Source: Dehalococcoides mccartyi (GTDB lineage: Bacteria > Chloroflexota > Dehalococcoidia > UBA2979). Taken from it: a stretch of DNA of 64,000 nt. Both the position numbers and the translations under genes were made by a program. Each line of letters opens with the position of its first letter. The first letter of the stretch is position 1. A model generated the notes under the pieces. That model saw nothing but the letters and a program-made list of their open reading frames with translations. It was not told the DNA's origin and ran no database searches. Where the stretch lies: contig CAMBFG010000006.1 in NCBI GenBank assembly GCA_945865925.1, positions 128,760 to 192,759 of the forward strand, given 5' to 3'. Positions 33,613 through 42,363 of the stretch are shown here, piece after piece.

Positions 33613-35400
33613 ATGACCCCGATCCCACTCCTCCGTGTGCTGATTCTCGAAAACGACGACGCTGAGTACCTGCGGCTGGTCGCGGCGCTTCAGATCACCG
33701 GTCGCGAGGTGACCGTTGCTCGCGCCTCGGACGTCACTCAGCTCCTCGAAATGCAAGACAGCCCGCACGACCTCATCATTGCCGACCGTTCGATCCCGCC
33801 GTTCGATACGGATGCCGGTATCCGCACGATGCGCGAACGAGGCGTAGAGACACCAATCGTTGTGGTCGCGAGCAGTCTTGACGGCGCGGCGGCGTTCCAG
33901 TGGATCCAGGCTGGCGCGGCTGACTATCTGATCAAGGATCGCCTCGCGCGCCTCGGCCCGGCTGTCGAGCGGGCCTTCGCCGAGCGCGAGTTGCGTATCG
34001 AGAAGGCCGGAGTCGAGGCCCGGCTCACCTACATCACCAACTATGACGAAGTGACCGGGCTGCTGAGGCCGTCGTTGCTCCAGGATCGACTGGTGCGGAT
34101 GTTCCCGATTCTCAGGCCGGACGAGCGACTCGCGGTGCATTTCCTCGACCTCGATGCGTTCAAGGACGTCAACGACACGATGGGGCACGCGGCGGGCGAT
34201 GAGGTCTTGCGGCTGGTTGCACGCCGGTTGGAGTTGGCCGTGGGACGGGAGGAGTCGATTTCGCGCCTCTCCGGAGGGAAGTTCGCGGTGCTTCAACGGC
34301 GAGCCGCTGGCCTGGGCCCCATCGTCAGCCTCGCGGATCGCCTCGTCGAGTCCTTCCGATCACCGTTCGAAGTCGATGGCCGCACCGTCTTCGTCACGGC
34401 GTCCTGCGGTGTGGCCGTGTACCCCGAGGATGGACGGGATGTCGAGACACTGTTTCGGGTTGCGGACATCGCGATGTATGCGGCGAAGGATCGCGGCCGG
34501 AACCGTTTCGAGTTCTTCCGCGCTGAGTTCGCTGAGTTGGCCCGGATACGTGTCGCCCTGACGCATGACCTTCGCCAGGCGATCGCCGACAAGGCAATTG
34601 GTGTGGCGTTTCAGCCGATCGTTCGAGCGTCGGATGGCGTGGTCGTGGGAGTCGAGGCACTCGCGCGCCTCACGACGTTGGCGCGGGGAGCGGTGGGCCC
34701 TGCGGAGTTCATACCGATCGCGGAGTCAGCGGGCCTGATCGCGGACATCGGGCAACAGGTGCGCCAGATCTCCTTCGCCTGGCTGCGGCAGTGGCTGGAT
34801 GCCGGCCACAACATCACGATGAGCCTGAACATCTCGCCACTGGCGCTCAGGGGACCGGGGCTTGCTGAACAACTCACCGAGCAGGCGAAGGGATTCGGGA
34901 TACCCGCTTCCAATGTGACGGTTGAGATCACCGAGAGTGCGATCATCGGAGAGTTCGAGGGGGCGCTTGCGTTGCTCGGTGGCCTCCGGGCCGAAGGGTA
35001 CGGCGTCGCCGTCGATGACTTCGGGACGGGATATTCCATGCTCACTTCGGTTCATCAGTTTCCGCTGACCTCGATCAAGATCGACAAGGAGTTCGTCGAC
35101 GATCTGCAGTCGGACGAACGCAGCCGGGTGATCGCCAAGATGGCGACTGACCTCGGACACGGCCTCGGTCTGACGGTGGTCGCCGAGGGCATCGAAACCG
35201 CCGAACAGCGCGACATCCTGCTGGCCCTCGGTGTGGACGAGTTCCAGGGCTACTTCTTCGCACGCCCCATGCCCGGCGAGGAGATCGGCGCCTACCTCCA
35301 GGCACACCGTGCCGAGGGACCCGTCGACACCCAGCGCAAGCACGACTGGATCACGAGGCGGCTGAAGCCCCTCAGAGACGGACCATCCGGATGCGTATAA
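33613..35400 (+). CDS. REC-GGDEF(degenerate)-EAL cyclic-di-GMP phosphodiesterase
   Basis: The protein (595 aa from ATG 33613) has an N-terminal receiver domain (LILENDDAEYL, phospho-acceptor Asp in IIADRSIP, Lys in LIKDRL), a GGDEF domain whose active site reads SGGKF (residues 220-224) and is probably not a cyclase, and a C-terminal EAL domain with EAL (348-350), NIS, EITES, DDFGTGYS, KID and AEGIE all intact. It is therefore a response-regulator-controlled cyclic-di-GMP phosphodiesterase. A GTG at 33601 could also start it, but GGGGG sits just before the ATG. Its end overlaps the next gene by 10 bases. No histidine kinase is adjacent. Confidence 0.88.
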   Translation: MTPIPLLRVLILENDDAEYLRLVAALQITGREVTVARASDVTQLLEMQDSPHDLIIADRSIPPFDTDAGIRTMRERGVETPIVVVASSLDGAAAFQWIQAGAADYLIKDRLARLGPAVERAFAERELRIEKAGVEARLTYITNYDEVTGLLRPSLLQDRLVRMFPILRPDERLAVHFLDLDAFKDVNDTMGHAAGDEVLRLVARRLELAVGREESISRLSGGKFAVLQRRAAGLGPIVSLADRLVESFRSPFEVDGRTVFVTASCGVAVYPEDGRDVETLFRVADIAMYAAKDRGRNRFEFFRAEFAELARIRVALTHDLRQAIADKAIGVAFQPIVRASDGVVVGVEALARLTTLARGAVGPAEFIPIAESAGLIADIGQQVRQISFAWLRQWLDAGHNITMSLNISPLALRGPGLAEQLTEQAKGFGIPASNVTVEITESAIIGEFEGALALLGGLRAEGYGVAVDDFGTGYSMLTSVHQFPLTSIKIDKEFVDDLQSDERSRVIAKMATDLGHGLGLTVVAEGIETAEQRDILLALGVDEFQGYFFARPMPGEEIGAYLQAHRAEGPVDTQRKHDWITRRLKPLRDGPSGCV

Positions 35401-35951
35401 AGACTTGGCTGACAGCGATGCCCACACTCGCGACGGTGGGGGTCGTGCTCTTCCTCGTGCTGGCGGTGAGCAGCGGGCTCCTGATGTGGGGCGCGAACTT
35501 TGGCAAGGCGATGGTGCATGACCAACTGGCGGAGCAGCGCATCACCTTCCCGCCCGCAGGAAGTCCAGGCCTAACCCCGGCGCAGTTCCCCGGCCTGCAG
35601 CAGTACGCGGGGCAGCCCGTGGACAGTGGCCCGAAGGCGAAGGCATACGCCGACGAGTTCATTGCCGTACACCTCGACAAGTCCGGCGGCGGCAAGACCT
35701 ACTCCGAGGTGAGTGCGGCCTCGCAGGCCGCACCCGGCGACGCGGCCCTGGCAGCGCAGGTGCAGACGCAGTTCCGAGGCGAGACGCTGCGTGGCCTGCT
35801 GCTCTACGCGTGGGGCTGGTCCGTCGTCGCCTCAATTGCTGGCTGGGTATCGATCGCGGCGGCGGTCGGTGCGGTCGCGGTGCTCGTCGGCCTGATCGCC
35901 GGCTTCGTCGCCCACGAGCGCGACGGACGTCGGGCGCCCGCGCAGGCGTGA
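35391..35951 (+). CDS. Membrane protein with two transmembrane regions, coupled to the EAL gene
   Basis: The 186-residue protein has an N-terminal membrane helix (about 8-34), an outer soluble segment of about 90 residues (Ala/Gln-rich, ADEFIAVHLDKSGGG), and a long C-terminal hydrophobic region (about 130-170) that can span twice. I do not recognise the family. The start overlaps the end of the EAL gene by ten bases, so the two proteins are made together and may act together. Confidence 0.7.
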   Translation: MRIKTWLTAMPTLATVGVVLFLVLAVSSGLLMWGANFGKAMVHDQLAEQRITFPPAGSPGLTPAQFPGLQQYAGQPVDSGPKAKAYADEFIAVHLDKSGGGKTYSEVSAASQAAPGDAALAAQVQTQFRGETLRGLLLYAWGWSVVASIAGWVSIAAAVGAVAVLVGLIAGFVAHERDGRRAPAQA

Positions 35952-35961
35952 GCGAGTCACG

Positions 35962-36627
35962 CTAGGGCGTCGCGCCTTCGACCACGACGACGCCCTGCGA
36001 GGTGACGGCTTCCCAGATCGACTCGGCTACGAAGGGGCCGGGGGCGATCGCGTGATCGCCGCTCGCGAGCAGCGACATCACCACACACCACACACCGAAG
36101 CCCACGAGGTTCGCTGCCAGGACGCCTCGACCCGGCCGGCCCGCAACTCGTGCGAGGGCGGCCTGCGTCGCCGCGACCCACCCACCGATCGCGAGGATGC
36201 CGACGCCAAAGGAGATCGCAGGGATTGCCATGCCCAACGCGAGGAACAGCGGCCAGCACGCCAGCCCCGCCTCGCGGAGCAGCCGGTCGACCGGCACCAT
36301 CGTGCGGCCGAGGCGCTGGACGACGGCGATCGAGATCACCAGCCAGGCGATCCAGAGCGCGAAGGAGAACGGCACGCCGACGGTCAGTGTCGTCGTCAGC
36401 GTTGTCCGTGGGTCGCCGAGGCCCGAGGTCAACCACCAGAGCCAGCCGCCAAATGCCAGCGCCACCATTCCCGCGAGCGCGAACACGAGGGCGAACGGCA
36501 TCTGCACCAACGCATCGACGTTGGCGATCCGGCGGCGGCGGCGTGACGGCGGGGCAGGCGTCGCCTGATCGCCCTCGACGGGTGCAGGGCGCGCCGTGTC
36601 TACGGCGTCCGGTTCGGGGTAGCGCAT
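35962..36627 (-). CDS. Multi-pass membrane protein of unknown function
   Basis: The 221-residue protein has a disordered basic N-terminus (RRRRR near 30-35) and five or six hydrophobic helices from about residue 45 to 205, with a short polar end. I recognise no family. A GGAGGA ribosome site precedes the ATG at 36627, and TACAAT (36672-36667) upstream is a candidate -10. It lies downstream of rsmG on the same strand with a 75-base gap. Confidence 0.65.
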   Translation of the reverse strand: MRYPEPDAVDTARPAPVEGDQATPAPPSRRRRRIANVDALVQMPFALVFALAGMVALAFGGWLWWLTSGLGDPRTTLTTTLTVGVPFSFALWIAWLVISIAVVQRLGRTMVPVDRLLREAGLACWPLFLALGMAIPAISFGVGILAIGGWVAATQAALARVAGRPGRGVLAANLVGFGVWCVVMSLLASGDHAIAPGPFVAESIWEAVTSQGVVVVEGATP

Positions 36628-36702
36628 CGGCCGTTCCTCCGCACGAGGTGGCCGGGGAGTGCGCAGATTGTACCCGCACCGGCTGGTCGAGAGTGTGGGC
36701 CG

Positions 36703-37443
36703 CTACAGCGGCTCGCGTGACGGGATCCCCGCCCGCCTCGGGTAGCGCCCATCCAGGCGGCCGGTCCGCCGGATGACGATGACGCGCTGCGGCGGGACCC
36801 CCTCGGGCAGCGGCAGGTCGAGGGGGTCCCGCAGGTCGCCGCCGAGGGCCTTGAGCGCTCCGCCGGAGGCGGCGAGTTCGTCGCCGGCGCGGCTGCCCTT
36901 CGGAGCGACGAGCAGGCCGCCGTCCTTCAACAATGGGAGGGCGTACTCGATCAGCACCGGCAACGGTGCGAGCGCGCGCGCGGTCACGAGGTCGAAGGTG
37001 GCGCGCAGCATCGGCCCCCGCCCGGCGTCCTCCGCGCGTGCCCCGACGACTTGCGCGTGTTCCAGCGCGAGCGCCTCAACGACTGTGCGAAGAAACTCGG
37101 CGCGGCGTCCGTGCGACTCCACCAGGACGAGGTTGAGCCCGGTCTCTGCGATCGCCATCGGGACACCGGGGAAGCCACCGCCGGACCCGAGGTCGGCGAT
37201 GCGCTGCCTCGATCCCTCGGCGACGATGCCGGCGCTGCGCAGGGCGGCAAGCAGCGCGAGCGGCTCCGCGAAATGGCGGCGCTGGATCTCCTCGCGATCA
37301 GTCAGGCTGGTAATGCCGGCGCGTTCGTTCCACTCCTCGACTAGGTCGAGGTAGCGAGCGAAGCGCTCTCGCGCGGGCTCGTCGAGGTGGACGCCCAGAC
37401 GTGCGGCCGCGGCGGTGAGGGGAGCGAGGGGATCGGCGGTCAT
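36703..37443 (-). CDS. rsmG: 16S rRNA (guanine(527)-N(7))-methyltransferase
   Basis: The 246-residue protein has the RsmG opening (RYLDLVEEWNERAGITSLTDREEI), the SAM-binding IADLGSGGGFPGVPMAI and a TARALAPLPVLIEYALPLLK stretch, all typical of the family. It methylates G527 of 16S rRNA. GGGAGG precedes the ATG at 37443. No mnmG or parAB genes, common rsmG neighbours, are seen. Confidence 0.95.
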   Translation of the reverse strand: MTADPLAPLTAAAARLGVHLDEPARERFARYLDLVEEWNERAGITSLTDREEIQRRHFAEPLALLAALRSAGIVAEGSRQRIADLGSGGGFPGVPMAIAETGLNLVLVESHGRRAEFLRTVVEALALEHAQVVGARAEDAGRGPMLRATFDLVTARALAPLPVLIEYALPLLKDGGLLVAPKGSRAGDELAASGGALKALGGDLRDPLDLPLPEGVPPQRVIVIRRTGRLDGRYPRRAGIPSREPL

Positions 37444-37508
37444 GGGTTGGCCTCCCGGGCCGGTGGGGTGGGCTGCGGGCCGGGCGACCGGCGGGATGCC
37501 ATAACGCG

Positions 37509-37539
37509 TTGACAGGCCATCCCCGTCATCTTCTAGACT
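37509..37539 (+). promoter_or_regulatory. Promoter of the second GreA-like gene
   Basis: A perfect TTGACA (37509-37514) is followed by TCTAGA (17-base spacing) or TAGACT (37534-37539, 19-base spacing). The predicted start is within a few bases of an ATG at 37546 that opens a 21-codon frame. Confidence 0.6.
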
Positions 37540-37545
37540 CTACGC

Positions 37546-37611
37546 ATGAGGTTCCAGCCGTCGTGCTGGAGGTCGTCGCATTCCCGAATGCGGCGACCGC
37601 GCCCGAGATGA
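37546..37611 (+). CDS. Possible 21-aa leader peptide (uORF)
   Basis: ATG 37546 lies six bases after the TAGACT box and opens a 21-codon frame ending at TGA 37609-37611, rich in Arg and Ser (MRFQPSCWRSSHSRM and a basic end). It could be a leaderless leader peptide upstream of the GreA-like gene at 37671. There is no independent support, and the main gene has its own ribosome site. Confidence 0.25.
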   Translation: MRFQPSCWRSSHSRMRRPRPR

Positions 37612-37670
37612 CCCGAAGCACCCCTGCCCGCCCCTGCTGGCGAGGCGACCGAGCGCGAGCGGAGACCCCC

Positions 37671-38471
37671 GTGGCGGAGAGCGTGACGGCGTCTGAGGCC
37701 CTGGAGCACTTTGCTGGCTCCCTGGCGAACGAACCGGAGAAGGCGGAAGTGGAACTTCCCGCCGTCCGGGCCTTTGTCGCGTCCTTTGGCCCCACTCGCC
37801 CGATGGCGGAACTGCGGGGCGGGGATGTCACCACGTACGTGAAGACGAAGACGGACGGTGAACCGGCGACCATCGAGCCGCTGCGGGCCTTCCTCGCCTA
37901 CTGCTCACGCCTCGCGTTCACCCCGGAGAACCTCGTACCCGCGCTCGGCATCGGACTGACCGGCGGCGGCGCCCGAGGCGGCCAGGGTGCAAATGCCGAA
38001 CTTGGTGGCGCGGCCTTCTACGTGACGCTCGATGGCCTCCGGCACATCGAGGAGCAACTCGCGATGGAGAAGGGCAAGCGCCCGATGATCGCGCAGAAGT
38101 TGCACGACGCGATGGCGGACAAGGACTTCCGTGAGAACGCGCCGCTCGACGCTGCCCGCGACGAACAGGGCCAGCTCGAAGCGCGCATCCGTGATCTCGA
38201 AAGCCGTCTGCGTAACGCCGTGATCATCGACGAGCAGGCGAAGCGCGGGCGCGCAAACGTTGGCTCGGTCGTCAAACTCGTGAACCTGGAGACGAAGCGC
38301 GAGCAGACGTTCAAGCTGGTGAGCGCGACCGAGGTCGATCCGTCGCAGGGGAAAATCTCGATCCAGTCGCCGGTAGGCGTTGCCGTGATGAACCGTGGCA
38401 CGGGCGACGAAGTCACCGTGAACGCGCCGTCCGGGCCGGTCGTGTTCAAGATCCTCGAAATTCAGGGCTAG
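37671..38471 (+). CDS. GreA-like protein with recombinase-type N-terminal domain
   Basis: The 266-residue protein has two parts. Residues 1-100 resemble the SAM-like core-binding fold of tyrosine recombinases (EALEHFAGSLANEPEK, VRAFVASFGPTRPMAELRGGDVTTYVK). Residues 105-266 are a GreA/GreB domain with coiled coil (YVTLDGLRHIEEQL, AMADKDFRENAPLDAARDEQ) and FKBP-like end (VDPSQGKISIQSPVG). It may act on RNA polymerase in the secondary channel, with the extra domain giving DNA or partner contact. The GTG at 37671 follows GGAGA; earlier starts (37509) overlap the promoter. Confidence 0.7.
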   Translation: MAESVTASEALEHFAGSLANEPEKAEVELPAVRAFVASFGPTRPMAELRGGDVTTYVKTKTDGEPATIEPLRAFLAYCSRLAFTPENLVPALGIGLTGGGARGGQGANAELGGAAFYVTLDGLRHIEEQLAMEKGKRPMIAQKLHDAMADKDFRENAPLDAARDEQGQLEARIRDLESRLRNAVIIDEQAKRGRANVGSVVKLVNLETKREQTFKLVSATEVDPSQGKISIQSPVGVAVMNRGTGDEVTVNAPSGPVVFKILEIQG

Positions 38472-38523
38472 TCCTCGTTCCGCATCGCGAGCCTCTGCGG
38501 GGGTTCGCGGGTATCCTCGGGAC

Positions 38524-39471
38524 ATGGACGCGCAGACAGCATCAACATTCGTCATCGAGGCGCACAACCTCGTGAAGCGCTACGGCGACGTGACGGCGCT
38601 GGCCGGCGTATCCGCCGAGGTGCAGCGCGGCGAAATCTTCGGCATCCTCGGCCCTAACGGTGCGGGCAAGACCACGCTGGTCGAGGTCCTCGAAGGGCTG
38701 ACGCGTCCCACGGAGGGCACGGCGCGTGTCCTCGGCGTCGAGGTTACCCAGGACCCGGTCGCCGTGAAGGCACGTATCGGTGTGCAGTTGCAGGCCGCCT
38801 CGTACCACCAGTTCCTGACGCTGCGCGAAATCCTCGAGCTGTTTGGCTCGTTCTACCCGAAGCGGATCCCCGCGATGGAGCTGCTGGAGCGTGTCCACCT
38901 TGCGGAGCGTGCCGGTGCGCGGATCGGGACGCTGTCCGGGGGCATGAAGCAGCGCTTCAGCATCGTGGCGGCGCTGGTGAACGATCCGGAACTCGTGTTC
39001 TTCGACGAGCCGACGGCCGGCCTGGACCCGGACGCACGCCTCGACCTGTGGGAGATCGTGCGCCAGGTGCGTGACGCCGGTGCGACCGTGGTGCTGACCA
39101 CGCACTACATGGAGGAAGCACAGGCGCTCTGTGATCGAGTCGCCTTCATGAACGCCGGCAAGATGGTCGCGCTCGACACCCCCGCTGGCCTCATCCGCTC
39201 GCTGAACGCCCCCTATCGAGTCATGGCCACCAGTGCGACCCCGCTGTCCGAGGCGGGCGTCCGGGGCCTCCCCGGCGCCGCCGAGGTAGAGGTCGCCCTC
39301 GGTGCGGACGGCCACATCGTGCGGCTGCGTGCGCAGGACGCGCCGGCGGTCACGGCGGCGCTCACCGCGCTCGCTGACCGCGAGGGTGTGCGGCTGGTCG
39401 ACCTCGCGGTGCAGCCGGCCTCACTGGAGGATGTGTTCATGAACATCACCGGACGGAAGTTGAGCGGATGA
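38524..39471 (+). CDS. ABC transporter ATP-binding protein
   Basis: The 315-residue subunit has Walker A GPNGAGKTT, the signature LSGGMKQR, Walker B LVFFDEPTAGLDPD and the H-loop TTHYMEEAQ. It resembles the ABC-2 type (DrrA/CcmA-like) export systems. It pairs with the permease gene, overlapped by four bases (ATGA). The ATG at 38524 is six bases past TATCCT (38512-38517) without a ribosome site, a possible leaderless start. Confidence 0.92.
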   Translation: MDAQTASTFVIEAHNLVKRYGDVTALAGVSAEVQRGEIFGILGPNGAGKTTLVEVLEGLTRPTEGTARVLGVEVTQDPVAVKARIGVQLQAASYHQFLTLREILELFGSFYPKRIPAMELLERVHLAERAGARIGTLSGGMKQRFSIVAALVNDPELVFFDEPTAGLDPDARLDLWEIVRQVRDAGATVVLTTHYMEEAQALCDRVAFMNAGKMVALDTPAGLIRSLNAPYRVMATSATPLSEAGVRGLPGAAEVEVALGADGHIVRLRAQDAPAVTAALTALADREGVRLVDLAVQPASLEDVFMNITGRKLSG

Positions 39472-40541
39472 CCCGGATCCTCTTCTCGTCCTCGTTGAAG
39501 ATGCTGACGCGCGACAAGCAGGCATTGTTCTGGGCGCTGATCTTCCCGCTCATCTTCCTGGGCGTGTTCAAACTCTTCTCTGGCGACGCCGCGGGCACCA
39601 CACGCCTCATCGTCTCCGTCGACACGACAAGTGAGCGCGGCCGCTCGCTTGTCGATGCGCTTTCACAGGTGGGCTTCCTCGAGGTGGAGGTGCGCCCCGG
39701 ACTCGACGAGGACTCCGCCCGCGTCCTCCTGCTGGACGACGAGGCCGACGCGGCCCTCGTGGTGGACCCGGCAGCGCCCAACACCCCGGCCAACGCCGTG
39801 CTGCTGATCGGCGTCAGCGACCCGATCGGGCGGCAGGTCACGTCGGCTGCAATCGCCTCGGTGGTTGACCGCGTGAACCTGGTCCTGACGAAGGTGCCCG
39901 TCCCGATCTCGATGACCACGCGACCGGTCGAATCGAAGACGACATCGTTCTTCCAATTCGTCGCGCCCGGCATCCTCGGCATGGGTCTGATGAGCTTCGC
40001 GACGATTGGCCTTGCCGGATCACTCTCGCGCTATCGCGAGGAAGGTGTGCTGCGCCGCATCCGCGCGACGCCGCTGGCGCCGTGGCGGTTCTTTAGCAGC
40101 GTGCTGGCCGCCCACCTCGTGATCACCGGTGTGCAGGTCGTATTCCTGACGTTGATCGCGCAGATGCTGGGTGCGGACCTGTTCTCCGGTGGCATCTGGG
40201 CGCCGCTCATCGCGATCTTCGGGACGATCTCGTTCCTGAACATCGCGGTCATCCTCGCGGGGCGGGTGACCGGCCGCGGCGCGGTCGAGGGCGCGGCCAA
40301 CGCCGTCACCCTGCCGATGATGTTCCTCTCCGGCTCGTTCTTCCCGGTCAGCTCGCTACCCGAGGTGATGCAGACGGTCGTGAAGGTGCTGCCGCTGACG
40401 CACATGCTCGACGCGCTGCGAGGCGTGACGATCGAGAGCGAGTCGATCACCGAGCAGTGGCCGTCGCTGCTGGTGTTGCTGGCGTGGGCATTGGTCTCGT
40501 TCGCTGTGGCGCGCGTCTCGTTCCGCTTCGAGGACGCATAG
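39468..40541 (+). CDS. ABC-2 type transporter permease
   Basis: The 357-residue protein has an N-terminal helix, a long outer loop (about 45-160), and five C-terminal helices (about 165-350), the ABC-2 permease layout (LPMMFLSGSFFPVSSLPEVMQ motif). It exports an unknown compound, perhaps a lipid or drug, powered by the ATPase encoded just before. Convergent with ctaB. Confidence 0.9.
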   Translation: MTRILFSSSLKMLTRDKQALFWALIFPLIFLGVFKLFSGDAAGTTRLIVSVDTTSERGRSLVDALSQVGFLEVEVRPGLDEDSARVLLLDDEADAALVVDPAAPNTPANAVLLIGVSDPIGRQVTSAAIASVVDRVNLVLTKVPVPISMTTRPVESKTTSFFQFVAPGILGMGLMSFATIGLAGSLSRYREEGVLRRIRATPLAPWRFFSSVLAAHLVITGVQVVFLTLIAQMLGADLFSGGIWAPLIAIFGTISFLNIAVILAGRVTGRGAVEGAANAVTLPMMFLSGSFFPVSSLPEVMQTVVKVLPLTHMLDALRGVTIESESITEQWPSLLVLLAWALVSFAVARVSFRFEDA

Positions 40542-40562
40542 CCCTGCGAGGGCTGACCGCCG

Positions 40563-41474
40563 CTAGCCGAGCAGCATCCGGTCCGCCACCATCGCCGCGA
40601 ACAGCAGCGCGAGGTAGGACGTGGAGTAGCGGAACATCGCCCGGGTACCCTCGATGCCCTGGCCGCGCATGATCCGCCATGACATCACCACGAAGCCGAC
40701 TCCGCCGATGGTCGCGACGGCGAAGTAGATGCCACCCATGCGAGCGACAGCCCCGAAGATCAGCGTGATGAGCAGCGTCAGGGCGCTGTAGAGCAGCGTC
40801 TGCCGCTTGGTCTCGCGTTCGCCCATCACCACCGGCATCATCGGCACGTTGACCGCGCGGTAGTCGTCCGCGAGGCCGAGTGCGAGCGCCCAGAAATGCG
40901 GCGGCTGCCAGAAGAACACGATCGCGAAGAGCAGGGCGCCCTCGATGGTGACAGAGTTCGTGATCGCCGCCCAGCCGATGAGCGGTGGGAGTGCGCCCGC
41001 GATCCCGCCCACGACGGTGTTCTGTACGGTGCGGCGCTTGAGGAACATCGAGTACACGAAGACGTAGAAGGCGAACGCGCCGAGGGCCAGGCCGGCCGCC
41101 CACTCGTTCACCGTGAACAACAGCCACGGCCCCGAGGCCATCCCGAGGGTCCAGCCGAAGATCGCGGCGTGCTTCGCGGGCACGCGTCCGCTGGGGATCG
41201 GTCGCTTCCGCGTCCGCGTCATCAGGCCGTCGATGTCGCGGTCGATGTACATGTTGACGGCGCCAGCGCCGCCCGCGGCCAGCATGCCGCCGAACAGCGT
41301 CGCGAGGACGAGCCCCCAGCCCGGCCAGCCGTCATCTGCCAGCACCATTGCGGGCACCGTGGTGATCAGCAGCAGCAGCATGATCGAGGGCTTCGTGAGG
41401 ACGAAGTAGTCACGCGCCGTCTGCTTCCACGCGGGCACAGCCGGTGCCACCTCCGCGCGCCCCACGCTACTCAT
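40563..41474 (-). CDS. ctaB: Protohaem IX farnesyltransferase
   Basis: CtaB (CyoE) attaches a farnesyl group to haem b to make haem O, a step to the haem A of the oxidase encoded by coxA. The 303-residue protein has many helices and the prenyltransferase motif N-x3-D-x3-D as NMYIDRDIDG, plus RPIPSGR and DDYRAVNVPMM. The ATG at 41474 overlaps the ccmD stop by four bases, so the gene is the last of the cytochrome assembly operon. The frame to 41684 is a shadow. No ctaA (haem A synthase) lies in this window. Confidence 0.92.
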   Translation of the reverse strand: MSSVGRAEVAPAVPAWKQTARDYFVLTKPSIMLLLLITTVPAMVLADDGWPGWGLVLATLFGGMLAAGGAGAVNMYIDRDIDGLMTRTRKRPIPSGRVPAKHAAIFGWTLGMASGPWLLFTVNEWAAGLALGAFAFYVFVYSMFLKRRTVQNTVVGGIAGALPPLIGWAAITNSVTIEGALLFAIVFFWQPPHFWALALGLADDYRAVNVPMMPVVMGERETKRQTLLYSALTLLITLIFGAVARMGGIYFAVATIGGVGFVVMSWRIMRGQGIEGTRAMFRYSTSYLALLFAAMVADRMLLG

Positions 41475-41653
41475 CGACCAGCGCCGGTGCGAGGCGGCGT
41501 ACCCGTCGCCTCGGCTTCTTCGAGGCGGTCCTCGAGGCGTTCGACCTCGCGGCTCAGGGTGCGGATGCGGGCCTGGAGCAGGAGCAGGTAGACGAATAGG
41601 CCGGCCCAGAAGACAGCGAACCCGGCGAAGAGATATCCGAGCTGCCCGTCCAT
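41471..41653 (-). CDS. ccmD: CcmD-like haem exporter accessory protein
   Basis: The 60-residue protein has one helix (GYLFAGFAVFWAGLFVYLLLL) and a charged coil (RIRTLSREVERLEDRLEEAE). CcmD stabilises the CcmABCE complex that loads and releases haem at CcmE. Its position right after ccmC fits. The ATG at 41653 shares a base with the ccmC stop (TGATG); the GTG at 41656 is an alternative. GAGGAGG lies upstream. Confidence 0.8.
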   Translation of the reverse strand: MDGQLGYLFAGFAVFWAGLFVYLLLLQARIRTLSREVERLEDRLEEAEATGTPPRTGAGR

Positions 41654-42363
41654 CACGCCTCCTCGCGGCGGTCGACCGCCGCACGCAGCCCCAGCAGGCG
41701 CTGGCCCAACCGTTCGGTGTCAGTTCGTAAGGCGATGAGCCAGACGGTAAGGAGGAGGATCGCGATCGTCGAGATCAGAAGGACGAGCCCCATTGATCCG
41801 GGCAACTGCGGGTCCAGACGTGCCACGATCGGCTGTGGGTGCAGCGTTCGCCACCAGCGTACCGACATCATGATCAGTGGCACATCGAGGCTACCCACGA
41901 TGGCATACACGGCGGAGTAACGAGCCGATTGCTCGTCGTCGGGGTCGGATACGGTACGAGCGAGGAGGTAGGCGATGAGAATGAGAAAGAGCACCAGAGT
42001 CGAGGTTAGGCGCGCGTCCCATTGCCAATAGACGCCCCACGTTGGCTTACCCCATAGGGAACCCGTGGCGAGGGCGAAGCCGGAGAATAAAACACCGACG
42101 CCCGCAGCACCCCGTGCAGCGGCGTCCCAGCGCATGTCACGCTTCCACAGCACCATGATCGAAGCGGCGAACAGCACAGCTACAGCGAGGTACATGGCGA
42201 AAGCGCTCGGGATGTGGATGTACATCAGCCGTTGCACATCGCCCTCGACTAGCTCGCGCGGTGCTGCGACGACCGCGCCCACGAGCATCGCGAGGATGCC
42301 GATGCCGGTCAGTGGCGGTAGAACGACCCAGCGAAGCCGGTAGAGACGCTGTGCGGCGCTCAT
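41653..42363 (-). CDS. ccmC: Haem exporter protein CcmC
   Basis: The 236-residue protein has six helices and the tryptophan-rich WWD-type segment WGKPTWGVYWQWDARLTS (about residues 101-118), with conserved His residues in YIHIPSAF and nearby. CcmC handles haem and transfers it to CcmE on the outer face. The ATG at 42363 overlaps the ccmB stop by four bases. Confidence 0.92.
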   Translation of the reverse strand: MSAAQRLYRLRWVVLPPLTGIGILAMLVGAVVAAPRELVEGDVQRLMYIHIPSAFAMYLAVAVLFAASIMVLWKRDMRWDAAARGAAGVGVLFSGFALATGSLWGKPTWGVYWQWDARLTSTLVLFLILIAYLLARTVSDPDDEQSARYSAVYAIVGSLDVPLIMMSVRWWRTLHPQPIVARLDPQLPGSMGLVLLISTIAILLLTVWLIALRTDTERLGQRLLGLRAAVDRREEA

